Assembly: GCA_947169185.1 (NCBI GenBank)
Contig: CAMVOS010000012.1
Location: 1 to 62,427, forward strand
Direction: 5' to 3'
Source: an uncultured Prevotella sp.
GTDB lineage: Bacteria > Bacteroidota > Bacteroidia > Bacteroidales > Bacteroidaceae
DNA length: 62,427 nucleotides
The stretch's first letter is position 1. Each line of letters begins with the position of its first letter. Positions 59,898 to 62,427 of the stretch are shown piece after piece. A program made the position numbers and the translations under genes. Below the pieces are notes generated by a model, which saw nothing but the letters and a program-made list of their open reading frames with translations, had not been told where the DNA came from and did not search any database.

Positions 59898-60098
59898 TCA
59901 TCCCTCAAAATCTTCTTCATCATCGATCTTTGTTTCAAAACGGTCTGCATTGTCTTGTGCCGTATCCTTGATGGCATCTTCGTAGCCAGTCAATGCGGCA
60001 AAAGGCGCAAACTGAGCTGCACGATTCCACATCGACATCCTCGGATGATGCTTCGGCTCGTAATGTGGCAGATTGATGATATCGTCGTAATTTCCCAT
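59898..60098 (-). CDS. YolD-like protein
   Basis: 66 residues from ATG 60098 with the YolD pattern: NYDDIINLPHYEPKHHPRMS and MWNRAAQFAPFAALTGYEDAI. YolD-like proteins accompany Y-family polymerases of the ImuB/UvrX type in many bacteria, and dinB lies immediately upstream on this strand. A CTCTCAACT repeat fills the 30-bp gap. The function, possibly regulation or a polymerase cofactor, is unknown. Confidence 0.8.
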   Translation of the reverse strand: MGNYDDIINLPHYEPKHHPRMSMWNRAAQFAPFAALTGYEDAIKDTAQDNADRFETKIDDEEDFEG

Positions 60099-60130
60099 AA
60101 CTCTCAACTCTAAACTTTCAACTCTCAACT
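60099..60130. repeat. AACTCTCAACTCTAAACTTTCAACTCTCAACTA-type repeat (part) at the dinB-YolD junction
   Basis: Three to four imperfect copies of a CTCTCAACT/TAAACTTTCAA unit overlap the dinB stop codon region and fill the gap to the YolD-like gene. Closely similar to the tract inside addB. Confidence 0.7.
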
Positions 60131-61556
60131 AAGCTTTGTGTCCTCCTATCTGCTTGTTGCGCTCCTTGGCTGTAGCACCCTCCTCGAAGTTCAGTCCTCT
60201 GAGGATGGCGTTCTTGCCGAAACGCTGCTTGATTTTCAACTGTGCCTCTTGCATACGACGTTCCTTGTCCAGACGGGCTTGCTGCTCTTGACGCTGCTTT
60301 TCGAAAGCCTCGTAGTCTGTGAAGAGATCAAGCTGCTGGGGAGTATTCTCCTGTGCGGCCACTGATGCTTCTGATACCACATGGTTCGTTGTCAAGTTCA
60401 GCCTGCGAATCAGCAAGTCTGAGTTTACGCGTTTGTCAAACAACTCAGCAGCACCCTCCATGATGAGCCGCGAGGACGATGTAGGCTTCTCGAAATTGAA
60501 GGAGCCATGCGCATGTTTGGGTACTTGTTTGCCGTAGTAGTTGGTGGTTATCTCACCATGATATTTGGCACGAATCTCTGGACGTGTCAAACTCTCTGCG
60601 TCATAGCCCACAGTGAGTACCAACTGGTCTGTCACCAGACGCTTCGATACCAAGTCGAGAGCCATTCCCTCAGCCATTTCCTGAATCACTACACGGGCTT
60701 TCTTGAAGGTGTATGGTTCCTGAAGAACCTGTCCGCTGCTGAAGCTATTCGTCTCAGGACGATAGGCCTTCACGGCCTCCATCGTGCACGGTTCCCAGCC
60801 CCATGCATGATCTATCAGCAGTTCGGCATTCACACCAAACAGCCGATAAAGCAGTCCTTCGTTCTGTACTGAGATCCGTGCCAGTTTGCCCATTGTGTCA
60901 ATGCCATAAACGGCAAGTTTTTCAGCTATGCCACGTCCTACGCGCCAGAACTTGGTCAAAGGTTGGTAGTCCCACAACTCACGCCGATACGACATTTCAT
61001 CCAGTTCCGCTATGCGCACACCGTCTTTGTCAGCAGGTGCTTTCTTGGCCATGATATCCATTGCTACCTTTGCCAGATACATATTTGTACCGATGCCAGC
61101 CGTTGCTGTGATGCCTGTAGTGGCCAGCACGTCACGAATCATTTTCATCGCCAATTCGTGAGCAGTCATCTTATATGTACCCAGATAGGACGTTACATCC
61201 ATAAACACCTCGTCGATGCTATAGACGTGAATATCCTCTGGCGCAATGTATTTCAGGTAGGTTGCATAAACCTTGGCGCTCACCTCTATGTAGTGGGCCA
61301 TACGTGGCGGTGCAGCGATATAGTCGAATTTCAACTCGCGCGCCTTCTGAACCACCTCGAACAATCGCGCACGACCACCAATGCCGTATGCCTTCAGCGA
61401 AGGAGAGACAGCCAGACAGATGGTTTTCTCCGTCCTCGACACATCAGCCACGACAAGGTTTGTGGTCAGCGGGTCAAGTCCTCTGTCTACACACTCCACT
61501 GAAGCGTAGAACGACTTCAGGTCGATGGCTATATAGGTCCGTTGCTGCTCTGACAT
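60129..61556 (-). CDS. Y-family DNA polymerase (DinB/UmuC/ImuB type)
   Basis: 475-residue translesion polymerase. Palm motif YIAIDLKSFYASVECV (Asp12) and the second catalytic box YSIDEVFMDVT are intact, followed by thumb/little-finger regions (FWRVGRGIAEKLAVYGIDTM; SKRLVTDQLVLTVGYD). C-terminal 60 residues are Gln/Lys/Glu-rich. The length is greater than E. coli DinB (351) and nearer to UmuC/ImuB-type enzymes, so the symbol is left open. No LexA box is visible upstream. Paired with a YolD-like gene. Confidence 0.93.
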   Translation of the reverse strand: MSEQQRTYIAIDLKSFYASVECVDRGLDPLTTNLVVADVSRTEKTICLAVSPSLKAYGIGGRARLFEVVQKARELKFDYIAAPPRMAHYIEVSAKVYATYLKYIAPEDIHVYSIDEVFMDVTSYLGTYKMTAHELAMKMIRDVLATTGITATAGIGTNMYLAKVAMDIMAKKAPADKDGVRIAELDEMSYRRELWDYQPLTKFWRVGRGIAEKLAVYGIDTMGKLARISVQNEGLLYRLFGVNAELLIDHAWGWEPCTMEAVKAYRPETNSFSSGQVLQEPYTFKKARVVIQEMAEGMALDLVSKRLVTDQLVLTVGYDAESLTRPEIRAKYHGEITTNYYGKQVPKHAHGSFNFEKPTSSSRLIMEGAAELFDKRVNSDLLIRRLNLTTNHVVSEASVAAQENTPQQLDLFTDYEAFEKQRQEQQARLDKERRMQEAQLKIKQRFGKNAILRGLNFEEGATAKERNKQIGGHKA

Positions 61557-61582
61557 TTCCTAATTATTCTCAAATCTGGTCA

Positions 61583-61590
61583 CAAAGGTA
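61583..61590 (-). promoter_or_regulatory. -7 element (TACCTTTG) of the Y-family polymerase gene
   Basis: CAAAGGTA on the plus strand, 26 bp before the start. It faces a TACCTTTG on the plus strand at 61613-61620, 22 bp away. Confidence 0.7.
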
Positions 61591-61601
61591 GTGAAAATCC
61601 C

Positions 61602-61736
61602 TCAATTATTAGTACCTTTGCAAATAAATTTGCGAAGACAGGCTGCACCTCTTTTAGGAAGGGCTTTAACCCCTTCTTCCTTCGACTTGGCTTCGAGCCA
61701 GTCCTTGTTTGCCTGTGCGTATTCTCGTTTATTCAT
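61602..61736 (-). pseudogene. N-terminal fragment of an FKBP-type peptidyl-prolyl isomerase gene
   Basis: 44 codons from ATG 61736 (NKREYAQANKDWLEAK, SKEEGVKALPK) match the start of short Bacteroidales FKBP-type isomerases, which normally continue GxYYKVL. Here the sequence turns into RGAACLRKFICKGTNN and stops, with the remainder of the FKBP domain absent. It keeps a -7 box (TAAATTTG at 61759-61766). I read it as a remnant; a newly evolved tiny protein is less likely. The identification is from memory. Confidence 0.5.
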
Positions 61737-61758
61737 AAACAATCCTAAATCTATGGTG

Positions 61759-61795
61759 CAAATTTACAAAATTTGATGCAAATTCACTAACTTTG
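61759..61795. promoter_or_regulatory. Divergent -7 elements, TAAATTTG (minus) and TAACTTTG (plus)
   Basis: CAAATTTA at 61759-61766 serves the isomerase fragment; TAACTTTG at 61788-61795 serves the plus-strand fragment starting at 61819. Both promoters look intact although the genes do not. Confidence 0.55.
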
Positions 61796-61818
61796 CAACA
61801 TTGTTTAAGAGAAATAGT

Positions 61819-61959
61819 ATGGATTATCTGCCTAAAGACCCTGCCATTTTGGTTTCGAGCGTCAACATGCTTCTAAGGGATGAAGAGTTTGACACTCTGG
61901 AAGAAATGACTTCCTGCGAGATCACAAGCGGTTTCGAGAGGACATTACTCTGGCAGTAG
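61819..61959 (+). pseudogene. DUF4250-like gene fragment
   Basis: 46 codons. The N-terminal 30 residues (DYLPKDPAILVSSVNMLLRD, EEFDTLEEM) fit DUF4250, a family of about 60-residue Bacteroidales/Firmicutes proteins. After EEM the similarity is lost and a stop follows at 61959; the expected GYxYxxxxNQF ending is missing. The downstream sequence has long open stretches in the other two frames, as if a deletion or frameshift had occurred. Function of the family is unknown. Confidence 0.5.
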
Positions 61960-62008
61960 AAAGATTAGAAGAAATGACGAACGAAGCAAGTTCAGAGGGC
62001 AAGCGTGC

Positions 62009-62362
62009 TTGCACTATGCCTTGCAAGGAGGGATTCGACAATGGAAAAAGGATTTCGTCGAACAGGAAAGAGGTTCAATAAAGAGAGTCGCTCCCTCTGC
62101 ACATTTCTTCAAGATTCTTCACCCAAGTGACGATTTCGAACCATACCAAGCTATTTGCACTACTCGCTATGGTATCACGAGGACTGACGATCTTGTGCTG
62201 TTAAAAATCTGTCAGCCGAATACCATTGAACTGTGGGAGGACAATGTGCTTTATATCTTCTTGTCTCTGCTTGTCGGCTTTTCTGTGCTTATTATTACAC
62301 TCATGCGCACAGACGCGCTGAATGCAGAATCTCGGAAAAGTTCGGAAGAAAAAGCTTTTTAA
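62009..62362 (+). CDS. Doubtful open frame with a C-terminal membrane helix
   Basis: 117 codons from a TTG, no ribosome-binding site. The C-terminal part (ELWEDNVLYIFLSLL, then VGFSVLIITLMRTDAL) could be a membrane helix with a basic/acidic tail. The N-terminal part has no recognisable family and shifts in coding frame relative to an equally convincing alternative (frame of HKRFREDITLAVERLEEM) just upstream. It may be the tail of a broken gene. Low confidence that a protein is made. Confidence 0.25.
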   Translation: MHYALQGGIRQWKKDFVEQERGSIKRVAPSAHFFKILHPSDDFEPYQAICTTRYGITRTDDLVLLKICQPNTIELWEDNVLYIFLSLLVGFSVLIITLMRTDALNAESRKSSEEKAF

Positions 62363-62366
62363 TTGA

Positions 62367-62427
62367 ATGTCCTGGAAACTGAAATATCGCTGTAAGGCCT
62401 GTGGCTAAGAGGCTGAGGTGTATGAGG
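62367..62427 (+). pseudogene. Zinc-ribbon protein start interrupted by TAA (runs off window)
   Basis: ATG 62367 opens MSWKLKYRCKACG, then TAA at 62406-62408, then the same frame continues EAEVYEG to the window edge. CxxCG-Y-EAEVYEG is a typical zinc-ribbon opening, so TAA most likely replaces a TAC/TAT tyrosine codon. Only 20 codons are visible. Confidence 0.45.

Noticed and set aside
1..62427. Insertion sequence, prophage or integrative element
   Set aside because: No transposase, integrase, phage structural gene or attachment-site duplication was recognised in any frame.

Overview
The window looks like chromosomal DNA of a Bacteroidales bacterium, most likely a Prevotella-type member of the Prevotellaceae. 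Many genes are preceded by the Bacteroidetes promoter signature TAnnTTTG, often with a TTG 19-20 bp upstream, and Shine-Dalgarno sequences are weak. The gene families agree: RprX/RprY-like two-component system, class III fructose bisphosphatase, DUF5686-type outer-membrane protein, fimbrillin-like lipoprotein, T9SS-type C-terminal domain, HU-like proteins with Gly-rich tails, and a short 290-residue primary sigma factor. These are judgements from family knowledge; no database search was run.

Layout. 0-15.4 kb: tail of an HU-like gene, then lon-tgt-LptF/G-type permease, a DEAD-box helicase, rpoD, a DUF5686-type protein and the AddA/AddB recombination nuclease pair. 15.4-28 kb: a lipoprotein and a TPR protein on the minus strand, then a long plus-strand run of two tandem acyl-CoA-ligase-like genes, two glycosyltransferase-like genes, class III FBPase and a truncated HPPK-like protein, followed by ligA and metY. 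28-31.2 kb is the most accessory-looking part: a small HEXXH protein, a 60-aa leader-like peptide, a fimbrillin-like lipoprotein, a mini HTH/AT-hook protein, three 22-bp direct repeats and an HU-like gene with a disordered tail.

31.2-40.4 kb: trpS diverges from a membrane-tethered HTH protein across a 36-bp imperfect palindrome; then NfeD and SPFH genes; then a minus-strand set reading W/Y-rich exported protein, FadL-like porin, a 51-aa two-helix membrane protein, HPr-kinase-like protein, S26-type peptidase, PqqD-like (RRE fold) protein and ABC exporter. The last four are almost fused (two 4-base overlaps and one 16-base gap) and resemble a RiPP maturation/export cassette without a recognisable modifying enzyme or precursor. 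I consider it the best candidate for an undescribed system, with the 60-aa peptide 7 kb away as a speculative substrate.

40.5-56.2 kb: prmA, a low-molecular-weight phosphatase, nth; an ECF sigma/anti-sigma-like envelope operon with an L,D-transpeptidase and a tiny protein resembling a bare T9SS sorting domain; rnz, a lipocalin-like lipoprotein, mazG; valS; rprXY; a TonB-dependent receptor. 56.3-62.4 kb: tRNA-Arg(ACG), a PheC-like binding-protein lipoprotein, an AraC regulator followed by an acetyltransferase gene split by an in-frame TGA, an SDR, a YolD-like gene and dinB, and finally a cluster of gene fragments.

Recurrent features are short imperfect A/T- or pyrimidine-rich repeats at gene junctions, a polypyrimidine version inside addB, and a nested palindromic element read in frame through the ABC transporter linker.
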